Part shown: piece after piece, positions 45,521 through 57,188 of the stretch
Layout of the letters: each line of letters begins with the position of its first letter
Position numbering within the stretch: position 1 is the first letter of the stretch
Made by a program: the position numbers and the translations under genes
The notes under the pieces: model-generated
Told to the model about the DNA's origin: nothing
Database searches by the model: none
Seen by the model: only the letters and a program-made list of their open reading frames with translations
Source: Burkholderia sp. 9120
Lineage (GTDB): Bacteria; Pseudomonadota; Gammaproteobacteria; Burkholderiales; Burkholderiaceae
Reading direction: 5' to 3'
Assembly: GCF_000745015.1 (NCBI RefSeq)
Contig: NZ_JQNA01000002.1
Coordinates: 1,860,001-1,924,000, forward strand
Length of the DNA: 64,000 bases

Positions 45521-45736
45521 GGCGAGTGTACCTCTGAAAAAGGAGGTCGTTGACGCGGAAAATCCGGTTTGATCGTCTCGTGCACGGCTATTATTTAGAC
45601 TTGGAAAAGGGGAGCTTCCGAGTCAAAGACTAGTGTGCACGCAGCGGCGTTGAAGGTCGGTATGCTGCCGTACTGGCGCCACAGCACAACCACTTCGGGG
45701 TCCCATTACGGAGGGAAACGTCTCAATCACGTTCAG

Positions 45737-46558
45737 CTAAGGGGCAACCTCGCCGAGGTGAGCTAGCAGCGCTTCAGTATCATCCTCTGACCAATACTTA
45801 TCCTTTCCGTAAAATCCGTGCAGCGCTTTTTCATAGCTTCGGGCGAGCGGAGCCGCCTCGTCATAAGCGGGACTGCTCCTTATCGCTTCGCACGTGAGTT
45901 CTGTTGTGACAGTGGAGTCGAACCAGTTGGTCTGGCGAATCCATTGGGTTGAAAGTAAAACCTTACTGCCACCCGGCCACCAGTTCCGCGTATCAACGCT
46001 GAGGTACCGGATTACCCACGCAGTATCGTCAAAAATGAAACCGCAAACATGACCAATATTGCCGTCCACGGCCCTGACACGACAACCGCTCACTGCAGCA
46101 GTACTGCGCAGGTGAATATCGGCCGGTCGATCTGGATCTGACCTCCCGTCCGCACGCCCCTCCGGGTCAAAGCGCGGCGCGTCGGTCGACCCCGGGAACG
46201 CGGGATAGGCACCAGGCCCCCACAAGTTCGCACTGCCCCAGTACCTCGGATAGCCGTAGTAAAGGAGGTGGCTTGTTTCATACTGACGAGACACCGGCTT
46301 ATCTGTATCGATATCCGGGCTGTCCCTCACCTGTTGCCGTGTAAGATCAACGTTCACGGCACCCGAGTCCAGGTCCGACTTTTTGATCGAATACGGTGAA
46401 ATCAGCACCTTTCGTTCGCCGATCCAGTTTCCGACATCAACAACCAGATATCGTATCCCCCAAACCTCGTCATCAAAATACGCCTGTTCGACGGTTCCGA
46501 TGTCTCCATCAAGTGCCGCGACCGCGTATCCGTGAAGACTGTCAATGCTTCGCAGCAT
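45737..46558 (-). CDS. Double PRC-barrel protein (family member 2)
   Basis: This 273-residue paralogue of the protein at 33879-34886 has barrel 1 at residues 1-80 (GDIGTVEQAYFDDEVWGIRY) and barrel 2 at about 155-235 (VDGNIGHVCGFIFDDTAWVI, VDTRNWWPGGSKVLLSTQWI). It ends soon after FYGKDKYWSEDD, the normal family end. It has no signal peptide or membrane span, so it is cytoplasmic or peripheral. GGAGCAACCG precedes the ATG. It lies 53 bases downstream of the third member, in the same direction, as a tandem pair. PRC barrels can bind proteins, RNA or membranes; the target here is unknown. Confidence 0.83.
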   Translation of the reverse strand: MLRSIDSLHGYAVAALDGDIGTVEQAYFDDEVWGIRYLVVDVGNWIGERKVLISPYSIKKSDLDSGAVNVDLTRQQVRDSPDIDTDKPVSRQYETSHLLYYGYPRYWGSANLWGPGAYPAFPGSTDAPRFDPEGRADGRSDPDRPADIHLRSTAAVSGCRVRAVDGNIGHVCGFIFDDTAWVIRYLSVDTRNWWPGGSKVLLSTQWIRQTNWFDSTVTTELTCEAIRSSPAYDEAAPLARSYEKALHGFYGKDKYWSEDDTEALLAHLGEVAP

Positions 46559-46611
46559 TCGGTTGCTCCTATGAACAGGTTGAGTCCCCGTCGCCTTGTA
46601 TGCCTGCGCGC

Positions 46612-47406
46612 CTAGGAAGGTATCGCGTCATTAGACCAGTATCCGTCTTTCCCATAATGCTTATAGAGGCTTGCTTCATAGCTACGATCCAGCGGAGAAT
46701 CGCCATCGTAAGTTGGGCTACCTTTGATCGCCTCACACGTGAGTCTGGTAGAAACGGTAGAGCCGATCCAGTCGATCTGTTCAATCCATTGCGCTGCGAG
46801 CAGCACCTGCTTGCTACCGGGCCACCAGTTTTTCGTATCAACGATCAGATAACGAATCGCCCAGGCTACGTCGTCGAAGATGAAGCCGCAGACATGGCCG
46901 ATGCGGCCGTCACCGGCCTCGATGTGATAGCCCATGACGGCCTTCGAGCTTCGAAGATGAACGTCTGCAGATGCGCTGTCAGCTTCCTGCTCGTGCCGGA
47001 TACGCACCGCCGACTCCATCCCGATGCTCGATACCATCGACCCGTATCCGGGATAAGCCCCAACGCCCCAAAGATATGCGCCGCCCCAATAGGTCGGATA
47101 TCCGTAGTAACCGAGGTATTCAGTCTCATGCTGACGCGATACCGGCTTATCCGTGTCGATATCGGGACTGTCCTTTATCTGTTGTCGTGTCAGGTCGACC
47201 GCGATCGCGCTCGAACCCGTTTCCGGATGCTTAAATGAATACGGCGAAATCAGTACCTTTCGCTTATTCATCCAGCCTCCGGTTTCCACCACAAGATAAC
47301 GTACTCCCCATGCCTCGTCATCGAAATAGACCTGGTCGATGCTGCCAATCTCCCCGTCCCGGGCTGCAACGGGGTTTCCGTAGAGGCTTTCCAAAGTTCG
47401 CAACAT
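46612..47406 (-). CDS. Double PRC-barrel protein (family member 3)
   Basis: This 264-residue member has GEIGSIDQVYFDDEAWGVRY in barrel 1 and GDGRIGHVCGFIFDDVAWAI in barrel 2, then VDTKNWWPGSKQVLLAAQWI and HYGKDGYWSND at the end. GAAGGAGAAG lies before the ATG. It forms a tandem pair with member 2, probably one transcript, and is preceded by a YSC84-type lipoprotein gene and PPK2 in the same direction. Duplicate members kept in tandem suggest that dosage or hetero-oligomers matter. No known ligand motif was seen. Confidence 0.83.
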   Translation of the reverse strand: MLRTLESLYGNPVAARDGEIGSIDQVYFDDEAWGVRYLVVETGGWMNKRKVLISPYSFKHPETGSSAIAVDLTRQQIKDSPDIDTDKPVSRQHETEYLGYYGYPTYWGGAYLWGVGAYPGYGSMVSSIGMESAVRIRHEQEADSASADVHLRSSKAVMGYHIEAGDGRIGHVCGFIFDDVAWAIRYLIVDTKNWWPGSKQVLLAAQWIEQIDWIGSTVSTRLTCEAIKGSPTYDGDSPLDRSYEASLYKHYGKDGYWSNDAIPS

Positions 47407-47457
47407 CCTGACTTCTCCTTCATCCGTTCACGTGTCCCACTGCCGACCGTTGGCTTG

Positions 47458-48045
47458 CTAAAGTGACTTCAACCGGGTCACCTTCGTGTCGTCGAGTGAC
47501 ACGCCCGCCATCAGCCCGTCGTTCGTCAAGACAAATGCATCCGCCTGACTACTGGCGGTGCTCGTGTCGACTTCGCCATTTGCGCCAATCTTCAGTACTG
47601 CAACAGATGCGTCGCCTTCGGCAGACCAGCCCTGGCTATTCCGAAACCGGTTGAGAGCGTCATCTGTCATGAAAATGAAAACGATCGCCATCGATTGCGC
47701 ACCGATCTGCCAGCCTATCGAAGCCGTTGCCGTACTGTAGTAGCCGACCGTGCGCCCACCCATGCGTAGTGCGCCCTCGCCGTACTGCCCGCCAACGCCT
47801 ATGCCAGCGTCAATGACTGACGGGAACACAAGCACACCACGGGCCTCGGAGACCAGTTCGCGTGATCCGTTGGCGGAAGTGAAGAGGCGGGTCAACGTCG
47901 AGTCAACCCCAGCGTTGATCGTTTGACGACTGTCGGTCTGTCCGCCAGTCGTGTCGGACATGCCCGTCGTCGTGCACCCTGAAACCGCGAGTGCAATGGT
48001 CAGGATTGACCCGGACGTACTGAATATGAAATTCCGTCGTAGCAT
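47458..48045 (-). CDS. YSC84/SYLF-domain lipoprotein
   Basis: This 195-residue protein has a lipoprotein signal (MLRRNFIFSTSGSILTIALA then VSGC, the lipobox cysteine) and a SYLF/YSC84 domain: LVSEARGVLVFPSVIDAGIG, VGGQYGEGALRMGG, VGYYSTATASIGWQIGAQ and AFVLTNDGLMAGVSLDDTKV. SYLF domains bind phosphoinositides in eukaryotes; bacterial versions are envelope lipoproteins of unclear role. The start at 48045 follows CAGGAGCCAGTG. A 23-base repeat with a GTACG..CGTAC dyad lies about 55 bases upstream, in the promoter zone. The gene faces the same way as the PRC pair. Confidence 0.83.
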   Translation of the reverse strand: MLRRNFIFSTSGSILTIALAVSGCTTTGMSDTTGGQTDSRQTINAGVDSTLTRLFTSANGSRELVSEARGVLVFPSVIDAGIGVGGQYGEGALRMGGRTVGYYSTATASIGWQIGAQSMAIVFIFMTDDALNRFRNSQGWSAEGDASVAVLKIGANGEVDTSTASSQADAFVLTNDGLMAGVSLDDTKVTRLKSL

Positions 48046-48099
48046 CACTGGCTCCTGAATAGGTCCACCGTACGTTAAAGCTACGCCATGACCTGAAGG

Positions 48100-48122
48100 G
48101 ATGCGGTACGACAGCGTACAAA
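48100..48122. repeat. 23-base GTACG..CGTAC repeat, copy 1
   Basis: This sequence (GATGCGGTACGACAG then CGTACAAA) recurs at 54606-54628 in the opposite orientation with a single difference (22 of 23). It lies in the upstream region of the YSC84 lipoprotein gene. Confidence 0.6.
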
Positions 48123-48167
48123 CTTTCAATTCAATCGAAAGGTGTTCGTGCCGTTGCGCTCAGTGCT

Positions 48168-49043
48168 TCACTTTTCAAGCCGCTTTCGTATCGCTAGCAG
48201 TTCATGCCGTCGCTCCTCGCTGACTTCTGGATAAGACATCTTGAGTCCTTCGAACGTATTCAGAACGATCTGCGAGACTATCAGTCGAGCGTTTTCCTTA
48301 TCATCCGCCGGCACGATATACCAAGGCGAGTCAGTCGTACTTGTTGCGCTGATGCATTCCTCAAACGCTGTCGTATAGCGCGACCAGAACTTCCGCTCTT
48401 CAATATCGGCGAGGCTGAATTTCCAGTTCTTGTCGGGGTCCTCAAGGCGCGCCAGAAAGCGCTTTCTCTGCTCCTCCTTCGAAAGATGGAGGAAGAACTT
48501 GACGATGCGGGTGCCGTTGCTATGGAAGTGTCGCTCCATATCGACGATCGAACGATAGCGACCCTGCCAAACCTTCTTCTCGTCAAGCAACGCGTCAGGC
48601 AGCCCTTCGCTACGAAGAATCTCCGGGTGAACGCGCACAATCAGCACTTCCTCGTAGTAGGACCGATTAAAGATACCAATCCTTCCCCGCTCCGGCATAT
48701 CGCGAGTGGTACGCCAGAGAAAGTCGTGCTCCAGTTCGGTAGGAGTGGGATGCTTGAAGCTGAACACCTGGCAACCCTGCGGATTGACTCCTGACATAAC
48801 ATGCCGGATGGCACCATCTTTTCCCGCAGCATCCACTGCCTGAAAGATCAGCAGTAGTGCATAGCGATTTGAGGCGTAATGAAGTTGCTGCAACCCACTC
48901 AACTTCTCTACATGGTCATGCAGCATCTGCTTATAGTCTTTTTTCGACTTGTACACCGGGGCAACGGTCGTGGGAAATTTGGCAAGGTCGATGTGGCTCC
49001 CCTCCAGTGCGCAAAAATTCTGTGAGTTGATTTTCATCTTCAT
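48168..49043 (-). CDS. ppk2: Polyphosphate kinase 2 family protein
   Basis: This 291-residue PPK2 kinase transfers phosphate between polyphosphate and nucleotides (NDP or NMP). Walker A appears as [19 protein letters not shown] near residue 70, the lid region as [20 protein letters not shown] near 122, and [15 protein letters not shown] near 185 is typical. The length fits class I or III PPK2; ADP versus AMP preference is not decided. The start may be M1 or M3. A decayed second copy of its 5' end lies at 54055-54209. In a low-oxygen island it could regenerate ATP from polyphosphate. A 124-base spacer separates it from the SYLF gene. Confidence 0.92.
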   Translation of the reverse strand: MKMKINSQNFCALEGSHIDLAKFPTTVAPVYKSKKDYKQMLHDHVEKLSGLQQLHYASNRYALLLIFQAVDAAGKDGAIRHVMSGVNPQGCQVFSFKHPTPTELEHDFLWRTTRDMPERGRIGIFNRSYYEEVLIVRVHPEILRSEGLPDALLDEKKVWQGRYRSIVDMERHFHSNGTRIVKFFLHLSKEEQRKRFLARLEDPDKNWKFSLADIEERKFWSRYTTAFEECISATSTTDSPWYIVPADDKENARLIVSQIVLNTFEGLKMSYPEVSEERRHELLAIRKRLEK

Positions 49044-49213
49044 GCCTTTGGGAATAGTTAATTCTTTACTGGATAAACCGTTTCATGCTGGGGAGCAGCG
49101 TTTGCGACAAAAAAACCCAATAGTGATTGAGGTCATCCCTTTATGCGCCCGAAGTGGTCGACCCCCTGGATCCATAGTGTGGCGCGCGGTGTTCACGATC
49201 GGTTTGCATCGAC

Positions 49214-52135
<2,922 letters not shown>

Positions 52136-52381
52136 GGCGTGTACTCCCCTCTGTCCTTACGATGCCTCGTATGTCATGGTTAGCTGCTACCGCTGCGATT
52201 CTGTGATCCATTACCAAAACGAGCGCGAACTCTGCATGCTTTTGATGGTTATAGCGATGGTATGACAAGACACCCTTCACACCCGACGGAACTTCCGCTG
52301 CTCGGGTAGCAGATAGTGGGTCGCGCCGGACCAGCGAACTTCGGCCCGTGAAAAGAACGTGTCCCTGAGTCGCAAGCCGGA

Positions 52382-52395
52382 TTGACGCATGTCAA
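52382..52395. promoter_or_regulatory. Perfect FNR/FixK-type palindrome
   Basis: TTGACGCATGTCAA is a perfect 5+5 dyad with a four-base spacer, matching the FNR/ANR/FixK pattern TTGA-N6-TCAA. It lies 247 bases before the H+-ATPase ATG. Confidence 0.55.
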
Positions 52396-52418
52396 ATCGG
52401 CTGACAGTCGTTACTCGA

Positions 52419-52465
52419 ATCATAGAGTCGCCCACCCGGATGCAACAGGTTCGGAAACTACTCAG
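52419..52465 (-). promoter_or_regulatory. FixJ-like promoter 7 (H+-ATPase)
   Basis: On the minus strand CTGAGTAGTTTCCGA (52465-52451) is followed after 26 nt by TATGAT (52424-52419). The predicted RNA start is near 52412, 277 bases before the ATPase ATG and just upstream of the FNR palindrome. Confidence 0.68.
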
Positions 52466-52820
52466 CCCGGTCTTCGCGCGACAACCGGGAGTATTGCGAC
52501 AGGCATCTTTCGATTTGCCAACTCAAAGCGGGTCATGCTATGCAACCGTCATAGAAGCGCGATCGCTATGGCTAGAGCCATCAGATCCTGTGCTTCTTCG
52601 ATAATGCTTCGCCGCGATGGCTTACCTCTGGAGGTGTTCGAAGCCGGACATGGGACCGGATATTTCACTTCGCATCTTTCCAAGCACGGTTTGTAGCATG
52701 TGCTGTTGCGCCGGGCAGTTCGCTTCCCTAACTTTTCTCATTTAAATGCGTGGGATATCAGATCGTCTAGTGTTCCGAATATCTGACAGTCCACCCGGTA
52801 CGAGGCTTGTTGCATCGTGT

Positions 52821-53270
52821 TCAGTCTTTCCGCCGCTGTGTGTCGCACCGGTATCGGTGATATCCAAGACGAACGACGCAAGTCCCCCCAATCACGACAC
52901 CCGCGAGGGCGAGCCACAGCAGGCACAAGTAGCCTACCAGTTGGCGAAACTCACTGATTCGATCCTGCATGACGGACGCCATATAGGAAGGTAGATCATC
53001 GGCAGCGTCCGGGAACGTGGTTCGGTAAAGATAAAAGGACCGGCAGACTTCGTTTTCAGGCTGCCTGCTGAGAAGTAGCGCGCCAGCTCGCATCGCGCGA
53101 ACTTCGGCGCACTCCGGTGCCGCCATGCCGGCCATGATTGATCCCTCAATAGGATGATCATAGGTCGAACCAGCCCATGTCATGCCGATTGCAATCAATA
53201 TGCTCAGAACTGCTGCCTGAACTAACGTGACCCACCATCGGTGTGGATTTCGTCCTCTCGCGGAGTGCAT
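52821..53270 (-). CDS. Hypothetical two-span membrane protein
   Basis: This 149-residue protein is not recognised. It has an N-terminal membrane anchor (WWVTLVQAAVLSILIAIGMTW, residues 12-33) and a second span near residues 112-135 (YLCLLWLALAGVVIGGTCVV). The extracytoplasmic loop between them holds two cysteines (APEC, NEVC) that could form a disulfide. AAGGAG lies eight bases before the ATG. The gene is read in the same direction as the quinone reductase gene upstream (93 bases away) and could be co-transcribed. Nothing suggests a specific function. Confidence 0.55.
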   Translation of the reverse strand: MHSARGRNPHRWWVTLVQAAVLSILIAIGMTWAGSTYDHPIEGSIMAGMAAPECAEVRAMRAGALLLSRQPENEVCRSFYLYRTTFPDAADDLPSYMASVMQDRISEFRQLVGYLCLLWLALAGVVIGGTCVVRLGYHRYRCDTQRRKD

Positions 53271-53363
53271 CTCTGCCGCTCCTTTCCCTTATCGTGAAGC
53301 AGTCGCCCGGTATCGGGAAAGATTCGACATGCCGGCGCGCAGTCGCGTCACGTCAACGCTTCG

Positions 53364-53951
53364 TTAAAAATGCTGCCGTGCACAGGCCCGGATGCGCTCC
53401 ATATGCTGCGCCGCCACAGCCTCCGTCAAGAACGGAACAATCTCGTCGAAATGTAGATGCTCGATCAATTCGAAGCCGGCTGAGCGGAAGATATGAGTTT
53501 CCTGCAACACCTCCATGGCGTTCCAGTTGCCGCTCTTCACTAGCAGCGGTAGTGGCGCACCGGAGCAGGTGACCATCAGCGCCTTTTTCCCCCCGAGCAG
53601 GCCGCGCACGATACCTTGACTGGATTCGTAAGCAAAACCGCGAGCAAAGACCCGGTCGACATAACCCTTCATCATCGCCGGCATCGACATCCACCAGAGC
53701 AGATAGAACATGGTCAGGACATCCGCGGCACGAATCTCGTCCTGCGCCTTTGCCACATCGGCACCGACCGGGTGCCCTGCGCTAACCGGCATCCACTCAT
53801 GTGCAATCAATACAGGGTTAAATCGCATTCGATACAGATCACATGTCCGTTGCGTATGTCCGAGTTTTTCCAGCTCATCCGTGTAGGCGCGGGCGAGTCT
53901 CATCGTAAAGCTGTTTTCTACGGGGTGAGCCACAATGACGAGTTGTTCCAC
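53364..53951 (-). CDS. NAD(P)H:quinone oxidoreductase, flavodoxin fold
   Basis: This 195-residue flavodoxin-fold protein belongs to the NQO1/KefF/MdaB group, which reduces quinones with two electrons. Visible are IVAHPVENSFTMRLA at the FMN phosphate loop, FYLLWWMSMPAMMKGYVDRV (residues about 83-102), and LLGGKKALMVTCSGAP. It begins with GTG at 53951, ten bases after AGGAG. The physiological electron acceptor is unknown, but together with the OYE enzyme and the alcohol dehydrogenase it adds to the redox-enzyme content of the island. No partner potassium channel gene (KefC) is present. Confidence 0.87.
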   Translation of the reverse strand: MEQLVIVAHPVENSFTMRLARAYTDELEKLGHTQRTCDLYRMRFNPVLIAHEWMPVSAGHPVGADVAKAQDEIRAADVLTMFYLLWWMSMPAMMKGYVDRVFARGFAYESSQGIVRGLLGGKKALMVTCSGAPLPLLVKSGNWNAMEVLQETHIFRSAGFELIEHLHFDEIVPFLTEAVAAQHMERIRACARQHF

Positions 53952-54054
53952 AAATTCTCCTCGCGATTTAACGTACGCAATCCTGATTGATATCCCAGTA
54001 CGACATCACTGTCCTCGCATGTCGGTTTGGCGCACAAAATAGCTGCTGTCGTAC

Positions 54055-54209
54055 ACTCAGTTGTGCAACATGCTCCGCGGGAAGCTTTTTATAGTCGTGT
54101 TTCGGCACGTAGACGGGCGCCACCGTCGTTGGCCATTAGGGAGTTTGATCTGGTCGCCCTGATGCACCCGAAAGTCCTCCGATCTGGCTTTCATTCTGGT
54201 CCTCTTCAT
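54055..54209 (-). pseudogene. ppk2: PPK2 N-terminal relic
   Basis: The minus strand from 54209 reads MKRTRMKARSEDFRVHQGDQ IKLP, then a stop, then [26 protein letters not shown]. This aligns with the first ~45 residues of the intact PPK2 at 48168-49043 ([20 protein letters not shown]). The text breaks off after that. It is the decayed 5' end of a second, non-identical PPK2 gene. Confidence 0.75.
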
Positions 54210-54211
54210 GC

Positions 54212-54448
54212 TCAGCGCTGCATAAGCGCACTTAGGTAATCCCGAGTCTCGCGAATACCGAAATCTTCAACGCATCCAATAGCACTGTAAGCCGCTTTCT
54301 GCGCGGCGCACACTTTCCCGATCGCTTCGTCGATGCGCTGCGCGCTCGGTCCGATACTTCCTTCTCCGATAGTCTGCGCGTCGTCGCCACTTTCGATCGG
54401 ATGGATCGACCAGTCATGCGCAGTTCGATGACCCAGATGCGCACACAC
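54212..54448 (-). other. Unassigned open frame in a decayed region
   Basis: A 78-codon frame has a plausible helical end (AQRIDEAIGKVCAAQKAAYS, FGIRETRDYLSALMQR) but no recognisable family and no good ribosome site. It may be the tail of a lost gene beside the PPK2 relic. Confidence 0.25.
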
Positions 54449-54876
54449 TCAGTTTGGCGCGCCAGTCAAAGAAATTCGGTACGGCAGCGGTCAGTCTCGA
54501 CCAACCAATGATCGGCCGACGAAATCTTCTGGTCGCTATCTGAGGCCCCAGGCGTGTGCGGCTCGTCGCCCGCCGGCATCGTCGGATATAGAGCCGTATC
54601 CGCCATTTGTACGGTGTCGTACCGCATCTCCAATCGCACTCACGTATCGTAATGACAGCACCGTCTGACAGGTTGGAAGGGACGCGCAGCACCGGACCAG
54701 GCAGGTCGATGCGCTCGTACTGACCCGCAGCGGGTTGATGGCCGGCGCGTCTTTCGATTGCATCAAGGTCAGTTGGCTTGATCCCCTATCGTCTAGCAGG
54801 TCGGTGAAATACCTCACATACCGGTCATCCGGAACACAGGCGTAAACGTTGAACTGATGTCATCAATGAAAGCGAG
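54449..54876. other. Decayed spacer
   Basis: No gene is supported here. The stretch contains the 23-base repeat copy at 54606-54628. Minus-strand reading has a scrap (GQYERIDLPGPVLRVPSNLS) that looks protein-derived but is not recognised. Confidence 0.3.
54606..54628. repeat. 23-base GTACG..CGTAC repeat, copy 2
   Basis: This is the reverse-complement counterpart of 48100-48122 (22 of 23). Shorter relatives of its GTGTCGTAC or CTGTCGTAC core occur at 32374-32383 and 54045-54053. Confidence 0.55.
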
Positions 54877-55053
54877 ATGGAACGAATGCGCGGACCAGAC
54901 GGTTTTACCGAGTCGATGTTCACAGTGTTGAAGCTGGATGACTTCGTGCCGAAGGACCATCCGTTGCGTCCGATTCGCAGCTGGCTTAATGACACACTCA
55001 AGCGCATGGACGATGTGTTCGCGCGGATGTACGAGGCTGACGCCATGTTGTAG
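54877..55053 (+). pseudogene. IS1182/IS4-type transposase, N-terminal relic
   Basis: The plus strand from 54877 reads MERMRGPDGFTESMFTVLKL DDFVPKDHPLRPIRSWLNDT LKRMDDVFARMY and stops at 55053. The F.VPKDHPLR.IR block is typical of the N-terminus of IS1182-like transposases. No catalytic domain remains. Confidence 0.65.
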
Positions 55054-55220
55054 GAAATCTGTTCCACCATCATGCGCTCGCTACGAATTGAGTACAGAAC
55101 CTGCAGCAAAAGAGCTCTCACCAGTTTCTCCGGCGCGATGCTCGGCCGACCGCCTTTCGCTAGACAGCTGTATAGCGCGTGACGTTTCCCCGCTCGCCCG
55201 CTTCTATGTTGGAGGAAATC

Positions 55221-56042
55221 ATGTTGCGGAGCATAAAGGATCTACATGGCTGCACGGTCAGCGCGATCGACGGCGATATTGGAACGGTCGATCAGGTCTA
55301 CTTTGATGACGAGGCGTGGGCCGTGCGATATCTGGTGGTCAAGACCGGTCATTGGCTCAACGAGCGCCGTGTCCTGATATCCCCCTATTCGATCAAGCAC
55401 ACAGACCCGGGGTCCAACGTCGTTCATCTGAACCTCACCCAGCGAGCAGTGAGAGACAGTCCAGGCATCGACACGCACAAGCCCGTTTCGCGTCAAAATG
55501 AGGTTGAATGTTTGCGTCACTACAACTACCCCGCTTATTGGGGCGGCCCGAACCTGTGGGGAATGGGTCCCTATCCCAGGTTCGATCCGGCTGACGTTGT
55601 CCCCGATCTCGCGCCGGTCCCTCCCCAGAGTGAACCGCAAGCGGTACGCTCACCTGACGACGTGCATTTGCGCAGCACGGGCGAGGTGATGGGCTATCGG
55701 CTTGACGCCGTTGATGGCGGCATTGGCCATGTTTCCGGGTTTATCTATGACGATGAAGCCTGGGCGATTCGATACCTTTGCATCGATACACGCCGCTTGT
55801 GGCAGGGCGGGAAAGAGATATTACTCGCGGCACACTGGATTGCGGGAGTCGACTGGCTGGCAAAGGCCGTCACCACAGAACTTACCCGAGACTCCATCCG
55901 TCGCAGCCCCGTCTACGACGACTCAGTTCCGATTCATCGGAGCTACGAGGTTGCGCTTCACGAATTTTATGGAAAGCAGGGGTACTGGTCGGAAGCTGGA
56001 CCGGCATCGTTGAGCGAATATGTCCAGAGTACAGCCACTTAA
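55221..56042 (+). CDS. Double PRC-barrel protein (family member 4)
   Basis: This 273-residue member is on the opposite strand from the other three. Barrel 1 is at residues 1-80 (GDIGTVDQVYFDDEAWAVRY) and barrel 2 at about 155-235 (VDGGIGHVSGFIYDDEAWAI, WLAKAVTTELTRDSI). It ends near EFYGKQGYWSEAG, in register with members 2 and 3. The start at 55221 follows TTGGAGGAAATC. A mechanosensitive channel and a VIT-family gene follow on the same strand. It is more divergent than members 2 and 3 are from each other, so the family expanded in more than one step. Confidence 0.84.
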   Translation: MLRSIKDLHGCTVSAIDGDIGTVDQVYFDDEAWAVRYLVVKTGHWLNERRVLISPYSIKHTDPGSNVVHLNLTQRAVRDSPGIDTHKPVSRQNEVECLRHYNYPAYWGGPNLWGMGPYPRFDPADVVPDLAPVPPQSEPQAVRSPDDVHLRSTGEVMGYRLDAVDGGIGHVSGFIYDDEAWAIRYLCIDTRRLWQGGKEILLAAHWIAGVDWLAKAVTTELTRDSIRRSPVYDDSVPIHRSYEVALHEFYGKQGYWSEAGPASLSEYVQSTAT

Positions 56043-56150
56043 GGTAATGCGCATGTTGCCTTTTAGGGAAACGGCGGACGCTGCGACTGTGACGTTAGAC
56101 GGTCGTTAATAGGCGGATAGCGGCAGCTCGGGGCGGGAGTCTGAATCGAT

Positions 56151-57188
56151 ATGTTCGGTTTTCTGGAAATTAGCCTCCTTTCGATCGCAGGCGTGCTTCT
56201 GCTGCTTCGTGTGCTTCCGTACGGTCGACTGTACCGTCCATTTTTCGCCGGCGGCGGTGTCCTCTTGCTGATAACCGCGCTCTTTCCGCGGACGGATAAC
56301 CCGATCGGCCAATTTCTCTTCGGGACAACTGGGAGTGGCCTTCGCCTGCCACGCGAGATGTTCGGGATCGTGTGGTGGATTCTGGGTGCTTGGCTGTGCA
56401 AAAGCCTGCTTGATCTGGTGCTCACCCGGACGTTTTTCCCCGATAACGACGAACCTCACGCGCGGCGCCTGTTCGCCGATCTGGCATCGGGGCTCATCTA
56501 TGTTCTTGCATTCGTCGGCATCATCGGCGTCGTGTTCAAAGAACCGCTCTCAACCTTTCTGGCGACCTCTGGGGTCGCGGCAATTGTGCTCGGTCTTGCG
56601 CTCCAAAACACCTTGGGCGATGTACTCTCCGGTCTCGCGATCAACATCGAACGCCCATTTGGAGCGGGTGACTGGATTACCCTGACCGATCACACCTCTG
56701 GCCAGGTCATGCAGGTCAATTGGCGCGCTACCCGGATCAGGACATGGGCCCATGACATTGTCGTCATTCCGAATAGCGTCATTTCGAAGTCGATCATAAC
56801 GAACCACAGTCGCCCGAAAGGCCCCCATCGCTGCATTATTCGTCTAAGAGTCGATATCGCAGTGGCACCGTCGCGCGTGATCGAAGCGTTGAAAGCCGCG
56901 GCCGCCGGCAGCCCGGACGTCGCTCATGGCACCATTCCCCAGGCCTACGCATGCGCATTCTCGGACTCCCTCGTGTGGTACGAGTTAGCTTTTGCGCTCG
57001 ACAGTTTTGCACTGACACCCGAGGCGAAATCGGGAATGCTAGGACGCATAGCAGACACATTCCGGAATCTCGGCATCCACATCGGCACGCCGGCGACAGA
57101 TGTCCGGATCATTCAACGGCGCGATCTTGCCGTCACAACTCGTGCGCCACACATCGCAACCCTGCCGAGACCGAACGAAAACAGATGA
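56151..57188 (+). CDS. MscS-family mechanosensitive channel
   Basis: This 345-residue protein has four or more N-terminal membrane spans and the MscS pore and beta domain: ATSGVAAIVLGLALQNTLGD, then VLSGLAINIERPFGAGDWI near residues 143-180, followed by WRATRIRTWAHDIVVIPNSV. MscS channels open under membrane tension and let solutes out. A GGGAG site precedes the ATG by 11 bases. The last codons overlap the next start by four bases (ATGA), so the two genes form an operon. The C-terminal domain is somewhat shorter than in E. coli MscS paralogues with large extensions. Confidence 0.9.
   Translation: MFGFLEISLLSIAGVLLLLRVLPYGRLYRPFFAGGGVLLLITALFPRTDNPIGQFLFGTTGSGLRLPREMFGIVWWILGAWLCKSLLDLVLTRTFFPDNDEPHARRLFADLASGLIYVLAFVGIIGVVFKEPLSTFLATSGVAAIVLGLALQNTLGDVLSGLAINIERPFGAGDWITLTDHTSGQVMQVNWRATRIRTWAHDIVVIPNSVISKSIITNHSRPKGPHRCIIRLRVDIAVAPSRVIEALKAAAAGSPDVAHGTIPQAYACAFSDSLVWYELAFALDSFALTPEAKSGMLGRIADTFRNLGIHIGTPATDVRIIQRRDLAVTTRAPHIATLPRPNENR

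Larger units (their letters stand above)
52376..52465. repeat. 90-bp dispersed repeat, copy 2
   Basis: This is the counterpart of 23010-23102. In this copy the left part forms a perfect TTGAC-N4-GTCAA palindrome, which is degenerate in copy 1 (TCGAC-N4-GTCTA). Confidence 0.65.
52136..52820. other. H+-ATPase upstream region and spacer
   Basis: This 685-base stretch holds the FNR box at 52382-52395, the 90-bp repeat and FixJ-like promoter 7. An inverted repeat CCCGGT..ACCGGG follows at 52466-52489. No convincing gene was found beyond that; short open frames are not supported. Confidence 0.45.

Noticed and set aside
52466..52489. CCCGGT..ACCGGG inverted repeat as a terminator
   Set aside because: No T-run follows on either strand and no gene ends there.
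52382..52696. 104-codon plus-strand frame upstream of the H+-ATPase
   Set aside because: It runs through the FNR and FixJ-like sites, has no ribosome site and no recognisable family; the composition is not gene-like.
56951..57184. Longer N-terminus for the VIT-family protein
   Set aside because: It lies wholly inside the mscS coding region; the ATGA overlap start at 57185 gives the family's normal N-terminus.
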